A program made the translations under genes and the position numbers. From UBA6926 sp045562535 (GTDB lineage: Bacteria > Chloroflexota > Dehalococcoidia > UBA6926), in contig JBJKVP010000004.1 of the NCBI GenBank assembly GCA_045562535.1, forward strand, positions 1 through 64,000: 64,000 nt of DNA, in the 5' to 3' direction. Below the pieces are notes generated by a model. It was not told where the DNA came from. It ran no database searches and worked only from the letters and a program-made list of their open reading frames with translations. Below, piece after piece: positions 34,331-44,530 of the stretch; position 1 is the first letter of the stretch; each line of letters starts with the position of its first letter.

Positions 34331-37300
34331 TTAAACCTCGTTATCCGATCTAATTATAGTTGCGACAGAAAGTCGATTTTGAGCTACCAAGACCGAAACC
34401 ACAAAAACTATTACGGAAGCGATAATAGCGCAACAAAAAATAAGTAAAAGAGGGAGATCAACACTCAAAGAATAATACGGAGATGCTCCTTTTATAGAAA
34501 GATTATTAAACCTAGGTACCAGAATTTGACTCAAAAATAAACCTGTACCAAGTCCTAAAGGTAAAGACACTATAATTGTTGAAAAGTATCCTAACGACAA
34601 GCTTATATTGCTTGCAACAACTCCCAATCCTAAGGCTTTCAAAATTGCTATTTCTCTTGTGCTCTTCTTAATGATATACAGTAAATACGAACCAATCCCA
34701 AGGCCAAGTAATAAGAGCGTATAGCTAGCTGCTAGAAGTGCTGCTCCCTTCCATCCAGCGGCTTCTAAGGGGTTCTTATCGCTGCTCTCCATTATTGTAG
34801 ATTTATCGATTATAGTTCCAGCCAATTTAGGTTTATCAGATAAATAATTTACCAAGTCCATTGTTTCAGCTTGCTCAGAGAAACGAAGCATTACCTCATT
34901 AGGCCATACATATGGGCCAATATTAGTAACGTTTAGGTGTTCTAGTAAATTCTCTCCATCCATCACCAGAAATCCCACTGGGTTCGGATTCAGTGTAGGA
35001 AATTTATCTATATTCCCAACTATTCTTATTGGAACTAGTCGACCAGAAATATATATACTTGTTATATCCCCAACTTCTATGCCTTTAAGAGAGAGAAATT
35101 GCTCATCAGCTAACGTAGGTACACGGTCAAATTTAGGGGTTACATAAATACCTCGCAATCCTTGGGCAGTTTCTCTGCCCCATTCGAAACGAAGTACTTC
35201 TCCTCTATTACTATCAACTACTCCATTTACAGAATCAGATCTTGTACCGGTAACCAACACTGGTAACCAATCTCCAGCTATGTCAAAATTATCAATCTCC
35301 AGAGTCTCTAATTCTGTTGTAGTTCCAGTTAAATCATCTATTAGAATTGAACCTGGAGAACCACTCGATCCAAATGCATTCTCGTAAATAAGAATAGATT
35401 TTACTCTATATGGGCCCGGAGGAGCTGGCTGATTACCTCTAGCAAGATCAACGGTTAATTGTTTCCAATCAAAAAAGTTAAGTGAACCCATACTATATAT
35501 ATAACTAGCCCCTTCAGAATCCATTATGTGAAGCCATAAAAAACGATTCCCCTTACCATATTCTGGTTTAACCCATAATGATATCGAAGAGCTGTCTTTT
35601 GAAATAATTCGTGGTGCTACCGAACTTGAAGAAGCAAAAGCTAATTTATTTATACCTTCGTTTAAATCACCAATTTCAACGGAATTAGTGACCAAAGTAT
35701 CTCCTATAGTCGCCACATCCACCCCAAGTAATGGTACGAGAGTTCCAGTCTGTATCGAACCAATACCTCCTACCGATCGATAGGCTGCTGTCGCCCTATT
35801 TATACTTTTTTCGGTTGTAAAAACACTCTCTAATTCAGAAAACGACATAGAATCAAAACCACCAGGCCTTGCAATTTTCGCATCAGCTCCAGTGCTAAAA
35901 TAAGCAGCTTCTTCCTGGCTTTGTTCGAGAGTGCCCCCAAAACTAGCAAGAAAAGCGCCCACTGATGAGACCAGTAACACTAGACCTCCTAAGAGCAACG
36001 CGTCAGCTGGAAATCTTGCTATTCGGTCAATTGCTAACTTAGTCGATAACAAATTGGTTTTTGAAATACCATACGCAACTAATGAAGCTAATATAGGAAA
36101 CAGTCTGTAAAAACCAAAAACTATCACAACGACTACAATGATAGGCATAAGTAGAACGATATTTTCAAAATCGGAAAGGTTTTGGGCGTTATCAATCGAG
36201 CGTTGTCCTACATCTGATTTATTATCCAAAAATTGAAAAAGCACAATACCAGCAAGAATCAAAAACCAAGCATCGATAAAATATTTTTGCCACCAGAATG
36301 GCTTTGGGCGATATTGATCTGCAGAGTCTACTATTATTTCTTTAGATCTCATTGCCATGAGAGTAGGAAACACGATAAATAATAGGGAAAGAATTAACCC
36401 TCCAACAACCCAAGGGTAAATCGATAGAATCTTTAATTCCGTTATATTATCAAGCCCTGGGCTATTGGCCCATACAGGAGTAACACTAAGAATCTTAATA
36501 ATGCTGTAAGAAATTATAGGTGCAAGGATTAAACCTAAAATGACAATTATGAAAATTGAAGCAAAAACATTCGTTGTAATATTACGTAAGTTAGCACCTC
36601 TGCTTCGTAGCAGAATAATCTGATTCAAGTAGACATCTTTGAGTACTAACCCGAGCATAAAGAAAATATATAACGATATTATTGAGGATAAGCTAAAAAC
36701 AATGGTCAATGGAATAGATGATCGTGTTAATTGTTGCTGGAACTTTTCTACGTTGCCTTGAATACCCAAAAATAGATCCCCACTAGGAAAAGATTCATTT
36801 AGATTAGTTGAGAAATCTGCAACAATTTTTTGCGTTTCATCCGCTCCTAATTCAATTAATTTATAATTATCTAAATAGATAATATCTTTAGTAGTCCCCA
36901 ATAAAGAATGGTCTGCACTTAATCTGAAAAACGTGTCTTGACTCACAAATAATCTTAAAAGCCACCTATCTCCCTGCAACTGAGTATCAAAATATTCTGT
37001 TCCTTGACCTGCCCAATACTGCTCTTCAATATCCGTGGGTTCAATTATTGCTGTAATGTTCGCAGTAATTATCGAAGGGGCATTTCCAGAAAATGCTGCT
37101 ATTTCTATGATATCGCCTGCCGCAATATCCAATTTATCTGCTGCGAGTCCACCAATCGCTACTTGGATTTGATCTGCCACACCAGGAGGGTCATTTGTAT
37201 CGGCATCCTTATATTGAGGAAGTTTACCACTAACAATTGTTATATATTCATCGTAACCAGACTGGAATTGAAAAAATGCCACTGAGTCCACGCCTGGCCT

Positions 37301-37633
37301 TTTTAACATTTTTGCTGAGGATCTTGGCGTTATGGCATAAACTTCGTTACTGATAAATGATTCTTTGAAGGCATTTCTAGCGGTCGCACTGATAATGCCT
37401 CGATCTTCCTCGTACGCATCTTCGGAAAGTGGAGCAAAGGAAGTCACAACTTGAGGGTGTAAATTGTTCCCCAGCGCACTAAGGGAATTCGCAAAAGCAG
37501 CCTTTTCAACAGTATTTAAATATAGCGGGGCAACACAAAAATATATTGCACCTAAGATGATCGCTAAAGAAGTTATAATAAAAAACGAAAGGCTAGCTCT
37601 AACTTGCTTCCAAGGCATGAAAGTAGAAATCAA
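34331..37633 (-). CDS. Large FtsX-like ABC permease (first of pair)
   Basis: An 1100-residue paralog-like partner of the next gene with the same plan: an N-terminal helix, an exported domain, helices about residues 300-560, an exported domain (LLGVDVATIGDTL) and a C-terminal FtsX block (IAILKALGLGVVASNISLS). The start is TTG at 37633 with AGGGG seven bases upstream. It is the first gene of the four-gene operon. The exported domains have jelly-roll-like stretches (SLWVKPEYGKGNRFLWLHI; DWKQLTVDL) reminiscent of carbohydrate-binding folds, which is inference. It diverges from the TatD gene across ~60 bp. Confidence 0.83.
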   Translation of the reverse strand: MISTFMPWKQVRASLSFFIITSLAIILGAIYFCVAPLYLNTVEKAAFANSLSALGNNLHPQVVTSFAPLSEDAYEEDRGIISATARNAFKESFISNEVYAITPRSSAKMLKRPGVDSVAFFQFQSGYDEYITIVSGKLPQYKDADTNDPPGVADQIQVAIGGLAADKLDIAAGDIIEIAAFSGNAPSIITANITAIIEPTDIEEQYWAGQGTEYFDTQLQGDRWLLRLFVSQDTFFRLSADHSLLGTTKDIIYLDNYKLIELGADETQKIVADFSTNLNESFPSGDLFLGIQGNVEKFQQQLTRSSIPLTIVFSLSSIISLYIFFMLGLVLKDVYLNQIILLRSRGANLRNITTNVFASIFIIVILGLILAPIISYSIIKILSVTPVWANSPGLDNITELKILSIYPWVVGGLILSLLFIVFPTLMAMRSKEIIVDSADQYRPKPFWWQKYFIDAWFLILAGIVLFQFLDNKSDVGQRSIDNAQNLSDFENIVLLMPIIVVVVIVFGFYRLFPILASLVAYGISKTNLLSTKLAIDRIARFPADALLLGGLVLLVSSVGAFLASFGGTLEQSQEEAAYFSTGADAKIARPGGFDSMSFSELESVFTTEKSINRATAAYRSVGGIGSIQTGTLVPLLGVDVATIGDTLVTNSVEIGDLNEGINKLAFASSSSVAPRIISKDSSSISLWVKPEYGKGNRFLWLHIMDSEGASYIYSMGSLNFFDWKQLTVDLARGNQPAPPGPYRVKSILIYENAFGSSGSPGSILIDDLTGTTTELETLEIDNFDIAGDWLPVLVTGTRSDSVNGVVDSNRGEVLRFEWGRETAQGLRGIYVTPKFDRVPTLADEQFLSLKGIEVGDITSIYISGRLVPIRIVGNIDKFPTLNPNPVGFLVMDGENLLEHLNVTNIGPYVWPNEVMLRFSEQAETMDLVNYLSDKPKLAGTIIDKSTIMESSDKNPLEAAGWKGAALLAASYTLLLLGLGIGSYLLYIIKKSTREIAILKALGLGVVASNISLSLGYFSTIIVSLPLGLGTGLFLSQILVPRFNNLSIKGASPYYSLSVDLPLLLIFCCAIIASVIVFVVSVLVAQNRLSVATIIRSDNEV

Positions 37634-37695
37634 TAAAGGGCCCCTCTATTCTCAATATTCACAATTTTTACTATACTACCATTAGGGTGAACAGT

Positions 37696-38484
37696 ATGCT
37701 TAAACACGAACAACCACACCTGGTTGACTGTCATACTCACTTAGATCAATATTCACCTGAGGATATTGAGGCAATAATTGAGCGAAGCAAGAAACAAGGT
37801 GTTTCGGCAATTATTTCTGCCGGAGTCAATTTAGCATCTTCCAAAGAAAATAGAAAGTTGGCCATAAAATACCCAAATTATATTTGGGCAGGGGTCGGTA
37901 TCCACCCAATGGAAATAGACGGTACGGTGGATACTCCATTGCTGGATGAGCTACTCGGTTTGGCAAAACAAAAAGAGGTTTTGTGTATTAGTGAGATTGG
38001 CTTAGATTATGAAGCCGCATCAGCACAGAAAACATTACAAAAAGAGGTTTTCTCTCAGCAAATCCAAATAGCGCTAGAAGTAAATAAGCCCATTGTTTTC
38101 CACAACAGAGGTGCTTCAAACGACCCCATTGAGATCTTACATAGTCAAACTACAGAAGCAATTGAAATTGTTGCTCACTACTTTCAGGGAACAGCAGAAT
38201 ATACATACGCATGTTTAGATAACGGAATGTACCTTTCAATAGCCAAGACTTTACTAAGAATGCCAGATTTACAAGCACTAGTTAAAAACGATATTCCATT
38301 AGAACAAATCGTGCTTGAGACTGACTCTTATCCTCAACCGTTCAAAAAAAAGCGGTCTTCCTGGACCGAACCTTGGGAGATAGGAAAAATTGCGGCAAAA
38401 ATCGCAGATTTAAAAGACATAGACGTAAAAGAAGTTGAGTATATAACAAATAGAAATGCTAATAAAATATTTGGCTTGAATTGA
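37696..38484 (+). CDS. TatD-family metal-dependent hydrolase
   Basis: A 262-residue TIM-barrel hydrolase. The metal ligands are all visible: VDCHTHLD (His-x-His), SEIGLDYEA (Glu), FHNRGAS (His), AHYFQGT (His) and LETDSYPQP (Asp). TatD enzymes are DNase/RNase-like or D-aminoacyl-tRNA-deacylase-like phosphodiesterases; the cellular substrate is unclear. ATG 37696 with AGGG at 37684-37687 is preferred; GTG 37687 is an alternative. A variant extra stretch (QPFKKKRSSWTEPWE) replaces the usual LTPxPxRGKRNEP loop, so this is not the canonical TatD subgroup. Confidence 0.85.
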   Translation: MLKHEQPHLVDCHTHLDQYSPEDIEAIIERSKKQGVSAIISAGVNLASSKENRKLAIKYPNYIWAGVGIHPMEIDGTVDTPLLDELLGLAKQKEVLCISEIGLDYEAASAQKTLQKEVFSQQIQIALEVNKPIVFHNRGASNDPIEILHSQTTEAIEIVAHYFQGTAEYTYACLDNGMYLSIAKTLLRMPDLQALVKNDIPLEQIVLETDSYPQPFKKKRSSWTEPWEIGKIAAKIADLKDIDVKEVEYITNRNANKIFGLN

Positions 38485-38529
38485 ATAGAGGTGTACATTT
38501 AGTGTACATGAGGTAGAAGGAGAGGGAAT

Positions 38530-39591
38530 ATGGAACCGCGACCAAATGCAACAGCACTACCAATCAAATGGGATCAAAAGAATCGGGCCAAGCTAGATTT
38601 TATTCAAGCATTCATATCAAGACCTGGAATGATGTTAAGGCCGATCACCGACGCGCACTATGAAGGAAAAGCTCCTGAAGAAAATGGGAATAACACGGCA
38701 ACACCCGAATCCATATCTGAGATTATGGACGGAGAACCTCTCGTACAATATTTACGATTCCTAAGACGAAAAAGCCAAGATATGAAATGGGTTGCTTTAA
38801 CTAAATTTATGCAGCAACACGAATCTGATATCTCAAAATGGTTGGGCGACCAGGACGACAAATATGGGAAATTAGTTCTTGATTCTTCAATGGAAATGCC
38901 CGACTACTACTCAACCGGATTTCACCATCAACCTGGTGGTTTCGCTGATAATGAATTTTCCGGCTTAATGTATGATGTCGGACTAGATATTTCATTCGCA
39001 ACAATAAGCCCGGGTGGAGTTGCAGATTTAGTTCCGGATAATAAATATGAGCGTATCCTAGATCTAGGATGCGGAAGCGGCCGTAGTACAGAACCTTTCA
39101 AAGCAAGGTTTACAGAATCAGAGGTGATGGGTATTGATCCGTCTGAACCTCTATTGAGAACCGCTGTAAAACGAGCAAAACAAAAGAACCTAGTCATCGA
39201 CTATTATCAAGGTATAGCGGAATCGACTCCTTTTCCAGATAACCATTTTGACCTATTAACAGCTACCATATTATTTCATGAGGTATCTGACAACGGAGCA
39301 CTAGAAATACTAAAAGAATCACGCAGGATTTTGAAGCCAGGAGGGATTTTGGTAATTGGCGACTTGCTCCCATATTCTGAATCGACAGCTTACGACAGAT
39401 GGTACGATGAGTGGCAGGTAGTGCACAATAACGAGCCGTTTTTTGCGGATGCAAAAACTAGGGATATGAATAGCCTTGGTAAATCCGCTGGTTTCGGAAA
39501 AGTAGAAGAAGATTTCAGAGGTAAACCATCATTTTTTGGAGATCGAAAACGGGTACCAGGAATGCCCTATATAGTAACAGCAACAAAATAG
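38530..39591 (+). CDS. Class I SAM-dependent methyltransferase
   Basis: A 353-residue protein. Residues ~170-270 hold the Rossmann methyltransferase core: RILDLGCGSGRSTEPF (SAM motif I), VMGIDPSEPLL, GIAESTPFPDNHFDLLTATILFHE and ILKPGGILVIGDLL. The first ~160 residues form an extra alpha-rich domain (AFISRPGMMLRP, LVQYLRFLRRKSQDMKW) I do not recognise; the methyl acceptor is unknown. A GAAGGAGAGG ribosome-binding site precedes the ATG. A small gene of unknown function follows 51 bp later in the same direction. Confidence 0.85.
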   Translation: MEPRPNATALPIKWDQKNRAKLDFIQAFISRPGMMLRPITDAHYEGKAPEENGNNTATPESISEIMDGEPLVQYLRFLRRKSQDMKWVALTKFMQQHESDISKWLGDQDDKYGKLVLDSSMEMPDYYSTGFHHQPGGFADNEFSGLMYDVGLDISFATISPGGVADLVPDNKYERILDLGCGSGRSTEPFKARFTESEVMGIDPSEPLLRTAVKRAKQKNLVIDYYQGIAESTPFPDNHFDLLTATILFHEVSDNGALEILKESRRILKPGGILVIGDLLPYSESTAYDRWYDEWQVVHNNEPFFADAKTRDMNSLGKSAGFGKVEEDFRGKPSFFGDRKRVPGMPYIVTATK

Positions 39592-39642
39592 TAAATTTAA
39601 TGATTTTGATAACTTAATATCGGGTTTATAAAGGAGAAGTCA

Positions 39643-39951
39643 TTGTCTGAATTAAGAGAAAATAGACCAGAAGGTTGGGGAATTGTTGGTAATTGGCAAC
39701 AATATTTTGATGACCCTGCTTTAGACAGGCTTGCTGAAATAACAATGGACCTAGCAGCGACTACTTGGACTTTACTTGACCGACAAAAAATTACGGAATG
39801 GATCCTTGAGGAAAAAGGCTACCTCAAAAATGCAGAAATCGACACATTCCAACCTAGCGAAGAACAAGAAAAGGAACTTACTGAAGCAAGGAATCAGTTT
39901 ATTTCAGATATTCTTAACGGTTTAACCAGGTCAGCAAATTCAGAACAATAA
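39643..39951 (+). CDS. Small hypothetical protein, Trp/Glu-rich
   Basis: A 102-residue acidic, helical protein with no signal peptide, membrane segment or Cys. The start is TTG with AAAGGAG eight bases upstream, which is convincing. The sequence has PEGWGIVGNWQQYFDDPALDRLAE, a helix (DLAATTWTLLDRQKITEWIL) and EKGYLKNAEIDTFQPSEEQ. I do not recognise the family. Its spacing suggests co-expression with the methyltransferase, perhaps as partner or substrate. Codon use looks like its neighbours. Confidence 0.75.
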   Translation: MSELRENRPEGWGIVGNWQQYFDDPALDRLAEITMDLAATTWTLLDRQKITEWILEEKGYLKNAEIDTFQPSEEQEKELTEARNQFISDILNGLTRSANSEQ

Positions 39952-39996
39952 TTGCCCTCCGGAAAACAGTGACTCTCTTCTTCTAAAGAACTGAAC

Positions 39997-41730
39997 TCAT
40001 GCGCGGCCAAATTTTTTATCAAGATCTAACGTGCTTAAATACATGCTTGTCGGTCGTCCATGAGGACAAACTTTTGGATAGTTAGCACGTTCGAATTGAT
40101 CTAACAATGCATCCATCTCAGATATTAATAATTTCTGCCCTGCCCTGATACTACCGTGACAGGCAAGAGATGCGACGATTTGTCTTTCTTGATGGTCAAC
40201 AAATAATTCAGTCTGTGATTCAGTTGTGGGATTTGATAGTTCTTCTCCAGAAAGAAAACCCAAAATTTCCATAAATGCGTTAGTTACCTCAGATTCAACT
40301 AAATCAGAAGGTATACCTCGTAAGACTATTGTTGATCCACCAAAATTGTCCCAGTTAAATCCATAATTAACCAGTAATTCATGATGTTTAGTCAAAGTCT
40401 CGAATTGTATTGAATCCAAGGTAACGTTAAGAGGATTAAGCAAACCTTGTACCAAGAGCTCTCCTTTATCTCTAGATGCGAGAATATTCTCAAAAACAAT
40501 GCGCTCATGAGTGGCGTGCTGATCAAAAAGGTAGATCCCATCATCACTTTTTGCCACAATATATTTTGTATCTAGTTGACCAATAGATTCGAAACGGCTG
40601 GTTGAAACAACAATTGGATCTTGAGCGGAGTTAGAAGAAGGAGCGAAATAACGGTTTTCTAATAAGCGTGGCTGTTCAGGGATCAACTCGCCAGATAAGG
40701 GCTGGTAATCTTGTTTTAAAGGTCTCTCATAGGTAGAGTCAACATCCGACGCCAACATACCATTTATGCTTTTCTGAACAATAGAAAATATTTCCTGTTC
40801 TTTTCTAAACCGAACTTGGGCCTTCGTAGGGTGGACGTTAACATCAATTTGATTTGGTTTAACGCTGAGAAAAAGAAACACAAATGGGTAGCGGCCTTTT
40901 AGCATATATTCTCTGTAACAATCAGCGATTGCATAAGAAATTGCCTGGCTTTCAATCAATCTATTATTAACAAATAAGACCTGTCCGTCCTTTCGTCCTC
41001 TATTCAAGTTAGGCGGGGACGCAAACCCATGCAGAGTAACATCACCCAAGGTTACAAAATCTATTTCTAGCATCTGTTTTGCAATATCTATGCCCCAAAC
41101 AGTTGCTATTACGTCTTGAAATCTTCCATCTCCAGGAGTAGATAAAATCATATTACCGTCCCGAAATAGCTTAAATGACACTTCTGGATGCGCGATTGCA
41201 TATTGTCCAACAAGTGTTGTACAACGACGAGCTTCGGATGCTGCAGACTTCATAAACGACAACCTAGCTGGAACATTCTGAAACAAATTTTCGACGGATA
41301 TGGATGTACCAATTTTCGAACCTTGATATCCAGATTCAATGAGTTTTCCACTATGCGCAACAATGTAACTTGCTCTAGTTACATCCGGTTCCCTTGAAAC
41401 CAAAATAATATTGGAAATAGAACTAATTGAAGCTAAAGCTTCGCCACGAAACCCAAAGCTATTAATATCTTCTAAGTCTTCTACTGACATTATCTTTGAC
41501 GTTGCATGTCTCGTTAATGCTAGGTCTAACTCACCGTTTGGTATACCATTCCCATCATCTGTAACCCTTATGAGTTCAAACCCACCTTTCTCTATTTCAA
41601 TTTCTAAGGTGGTTGCATTAGCATCTAACGCATTTTCAATAAGCTCTTTTACAACAGACACAGGTCGTTCAATAACTTCTCCTGCAGCTATTTTGGTTGA
41701 GACCAATTCATCCAATACCTTTATAGACAC
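39997..41730 (-). CDS. mutL: DNA mismatch repair protein MutL
   Basis: A 577-residue GHKL ATPase that links MutS to excision. The N-terminus has IAAGEVIERPVSVVKELIENALDA, DDGNGI, and TRHATSKI, then GFRGEALASISSI. The C-terminal half has the metal-binding endonuclease motif DQHATHERIVFE, plus ACHGSIRAGQ and CPHGRPTSM. It therefore should nick DNA itself, as in organisms without MutH/Dam. The length is typical. The gene is 59 bp after mutS on the same strand. Confidence 0.95.
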   Translation of the reverse strand: MSIKVLDELVSTKIAAGEVIERPVSVVKELIENALDANATTLEIEIEKGGFELIRVTDDGNGIPNGELDLALTRHATSKIMSVEDLEDINSFGFRGEALASISSISNIILVSREPDVTRASYIVAHSGKLIESGYQGSKIGTSISVENLFQNVPARLSFMKSAASEARRCTTLVGQYAIAHPEVSFKLFRDGNMILSTPGDGRFQDVIATVWGIDIAKQMLEIDFVTLGDVTLHGFASPPNLNRGRKDGQVLFVNNRLIESQAISYAIADCYREYMLKGRYPFVFLFLSVKPNQIDVNVHPTKAQVRFRKEQEIFSIVQKSINGMLASDVDSTYERPLKQDYQPLSGELIPEQPRLLENRYFAPSSNSAQDPIVVSTSRFESIGQLDTKYIVAKSDDGIYLFDQHATHERIVFENILASRDKGELLVQGLLNPLNVTLDSIQFETLTKHHELLVNYGFNWDNFGGSTIVLRGIPSDLVESEVTNAFMEILGFLSGEELSNPTTESQTELFVDHQERQIVASLACHGSIRAGQKLLISEMDALLDQFERANYPKVCPHGRPTSMYLSTLDLDKKFGRA

Positions 41731-41789
41731 TCTATCGGTTCCTTCTATTGTTTGATGATCTTTTGTTTGCCGGTCTTACATAGTTCATT

Positions 41790-44450
41790 TCAATCGATGC
41801 TATCAATAGCTAATTTAATTTCATTTAGAAAATTTAGAGCTTGCAGAGGAGTCATCTCTTCAGTAACAACCTTAGAGATTAAATCTAGCGCTTTACGCTC
41901 TCCTGTTGATAAATCTTTATCTACTTTAAATAACGAAGGCTGGTAAGAAGAAGATCCTAGGTCTTCTACAACTGAACGCCCTTCTAATATTTTTAACAAC
42001 TCTTGCCCTCTTTCAACAACCGTCTTTGGTATGCCTGCGATTTGAGCAACATGTAACCCGTACGATCTATTGATACCACCTTCTACTATGCTATGAAGAA
42101 ATATTATTTTACCGTTTTCTTCAGATACAGAGACATGTGAATTGCTGGCTCCATCCATCAAATCAACGATAGGTATCAATTCATGATAGTGAGTAGCGAA
42201 TAGAGTGCGTGACTTTAGTTCGTCCGCGTTATGTATATGCTCGATTACTGCCCAGGCAATCGATAATCCATCATAGGTACTAGTTCCTCTACCTATTTCA
42301 TCAAGGATGATTAGTGAATTAGGTGTTGCATGGTGCAGTATATATGCCGTTTCTATCATCTCCACCATAAACGTTGATCGTCCTTGAGATATATCGTCTT
42401 GAAGACCTGCCCTAGTAAACACTCGGTCAATAATCCCCATAGTTAACTTTTGTGCTGGGACCCAAGATCCGATCTGAGCCATAATCGCAATAATCGCCAC
42501 CTGTCGCAGGTATGTAGATTTTCCAGACATGTTAGGGCCTGTGACCACGCTTATGGGAATTTGTTCTGATAAAGAAGTATCATTGGGAACAAAACTAGAC
42601 GAAGTAAATTGTTCCACTACCGGATGTCTACCAAACTCCATTTTCAGTTCCTTTTTATCAACAAACGACGCCGGCTTATAGTTATTTAAAGAAGCACTTT
42701 CAGCAAAACTAGATATCACATCCAATTTCCCAATCGCAGCACTAGTCTTAAGTATTTCATAAGACTCAGCGTTTATTGTTTCCAACAACTCTGAAAATAA
42801 TTGGTACTCCATTCTTTCAATTTCTTCTCGAACTTGATTCAATTCCTCTTCAATTTCCTTTAACAAAGGAATAAAGTATCGCTCGCCATTAGCTATGGTC
42901 TGCTTCCTAATGTAATTATCAGGTACTTTCGAAAGATTAGATTTTGTTACCTCTATGAAATACCCAAACACCCTTGAATGCCCTATTTTTAAACTATTTA
43001 TTTGGGTTCTATCTCTTTCCTCTTTTTCGATTTTTAATATTGATTCAACATATTCTTCAGCTCGTTCACGCAAAATATCCAATTCATTAGAAAATCCCCA
43101 GTCAATAAGTTGGCCTTCTCCAATTTTCATCGGAGGATCTTCCACTATCGCATGTTCCAATGTCTGTATGAGATCGCTGTAATCAAGGACGGCATCTGAA
43201 TTCCATTCATTAACAGTGCCCATGACGGTGTTTATATCAAGGTCTTCATCATCACCAAACGCCATTTCTTTGGATAGCCTTCTGATAGATATTAAACTCC
43301 TATGTATAGCTAATAAATCTCTCGGTGTTGCGATCTTCGCCGCTACCCTATTTGTCAGTCTCTCTAAATCAGCAACATTACCAAGTTCTGATCTTATTGT
43401 CGCTCTATGCATAAACGAAGTATAAAACCATTGAACCATTCGACTTCTGCTGTCAATATCATCTTTTTTTAATAAAGGATGACCCAGCCAATTTCTCAAT
43501 AAACGCGACCCCATAGGAGTTTTAGTGATATCTAGAAGTTCTAGGAGTGACCCTTTTTTATTGCCAGTACCAATGCCTTGAAATAACTCCAAAGTTTTTA
43601 CAGTTTGAGAATCCAATATCATTGTATTTTCAAAAGAAATAGTACTTAATGAGCGAATTTGGTTCACAAAAATGCTTTGGGTTTCTTGTAAATATAAAAC
43701 GATAGACCCAGCTGCTATAGTCGCTAAATCCATACTTTCGCAGCCATAAGGTTGCAAATCACGCACGCTAAAATGCTCAATGAGTGCCGCTCTCGCTATT
43801 CGTAAGTCATACCAACGATCTGATACAACACTCAGCTTATCATCAAAACCATCAATGCTAATTTGCAGAGGATCTGGATCTGCCACAATAATTTCAGCAG
43901 GATTCAAACGATTAAGCTCTCCAGGCAAATCAGTTATATCAAGTTCTAGAGTTTTGAATTCTGATGTGGATATATCTATATACGCCAAACCCACCCTGTT
44001 TGCTTGTACAGCAAGTGACACTAAAAAATTATTTGACCTACCTGGTAAAAGATCTTCTTCCAAAATAGTGCCCGGGGTTACTATACGAACAATTTCCCGA
44101 TTAATGAGTGTGCCGGGTTTTGTGTCTGATTCCATTTGCTCGCAAATAGCAACCTTATGGCCTTTATCCAAGAGTTTACTGATGCTGCTATTTAAAGTAC
44201 TGACCGGAATACCAGCCAACGGAACTCTATCTGCTTTCCCTAACTCTTTTGAAGTGAGTGTTATATCTAAATCTCGTGACAACAAAACGGCATCGTCATC
44301 AAAAGTTTCGTAGAAATCTCCAAGTCTAAACAGCAATATTCCGTCAGGAAATTTAGCTTTTATATTCTCATATTGTTGGCGAAGCGGAGAACGAGATTGT
44401 AAACCTTTAGTTCCATCTCTAAGATCTTCTTTATCTGTTTTACGTGCCAT
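41790..44450 (-). CDS. mutS: DNA mismatch repair protein MutS
   Basis: An 886-residue mismatch recognition ATPase (MutS1). The mispair-binding Phe-x-Glu is in LFRLGDFYETFDDDA near residue 40. The core and clamp domains follow, then the ATPase with Walker A VTGPNMSGKST, LQDDISQGRSTFMVEM, LDEIGRGTSTYDG and FATHYHEL. The length and order are standard. It is followed by mutL, the usual pair. The gap to the NuoG-like gene upstream is 80 bp. Confidence 0.96.
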   Translation of the reverse strand: MARKTDKEDLRDGTKGLQSRSPLRQQYENIKAKFPDGILLFRLGDFYETFDDDAVLLSRDLDITLTSKELGKADRVPLAGIPVSTLNSSISKLLDKGHKVAICEQMESDTKPGTLINREIVRIVTPGTILEEDLLPGRSNNFLVSLAVQANRVGLAYIDISTSEFKTLELDITDLPGELNRLNPAEIIVADPDPLQISIDGFDDKLSVVSDRWYDLRIARAALIEHFSVRDLQPYGCESMDLATIAAGSIVLYLQETQSIFVNQIRSLSTISFENTMILDSQTVKTLELFQGIGTGNKKGSLLELLDITKTPMGSRLLRNWLGHPLLKKDDIDSRSRMVQWFYTSFMHRATIRSELGNVADLERLTNRVAAKIATPRDLLAIHRSLISIRRLSKEMAFGDDEDLDINTVMGTVNEWNSDAVLDYSDLIQTLEHAIVEDPPMKIGEGQLIDWGFSNELDILRERAEEYVESILKIEKEERDRTQINSLKIGHSRVFGYFIEVTKSNLSKVPDNYIRKQTIANGERYFIPLLKEIEEELNQVREEIERMEYQLFSELLETINAESYEILKTSAAIGKLDVISSFAESASLNNYKPASFVDKKELKMEFGRHPVVEQFTSSSFVPNDTSLSEQIPISVVTGPNMSGKSTYLRQVAIIAIMAQIGSWVPAQKLTMGIIDRVFTRAGLQDDISQGRSTFMVEMIETAYILHHATPNSLIILDEIGRGTSTYDGLSIAWAVIEHIHNADELKSRTLFATHYHELIPIVDLMDGASNSHVSVSEENGKIIFLHSIVEGGINRSYGLHVAQIAGIPKTVVERGQELLKILEGRSVVEDLGSSSYQPSLFKVDKDLSTGERKALDLISKVVTEEMTPLQALNFLNEIKLAIDSID

Positions 44451-44530
44451 TTTTAATCAACCTAACCCAACTCATGCTCGGTTAGATTATACCCTTAAAT
44501 GGTGTTAAAGCGCTTAATTAATTACCAGAA

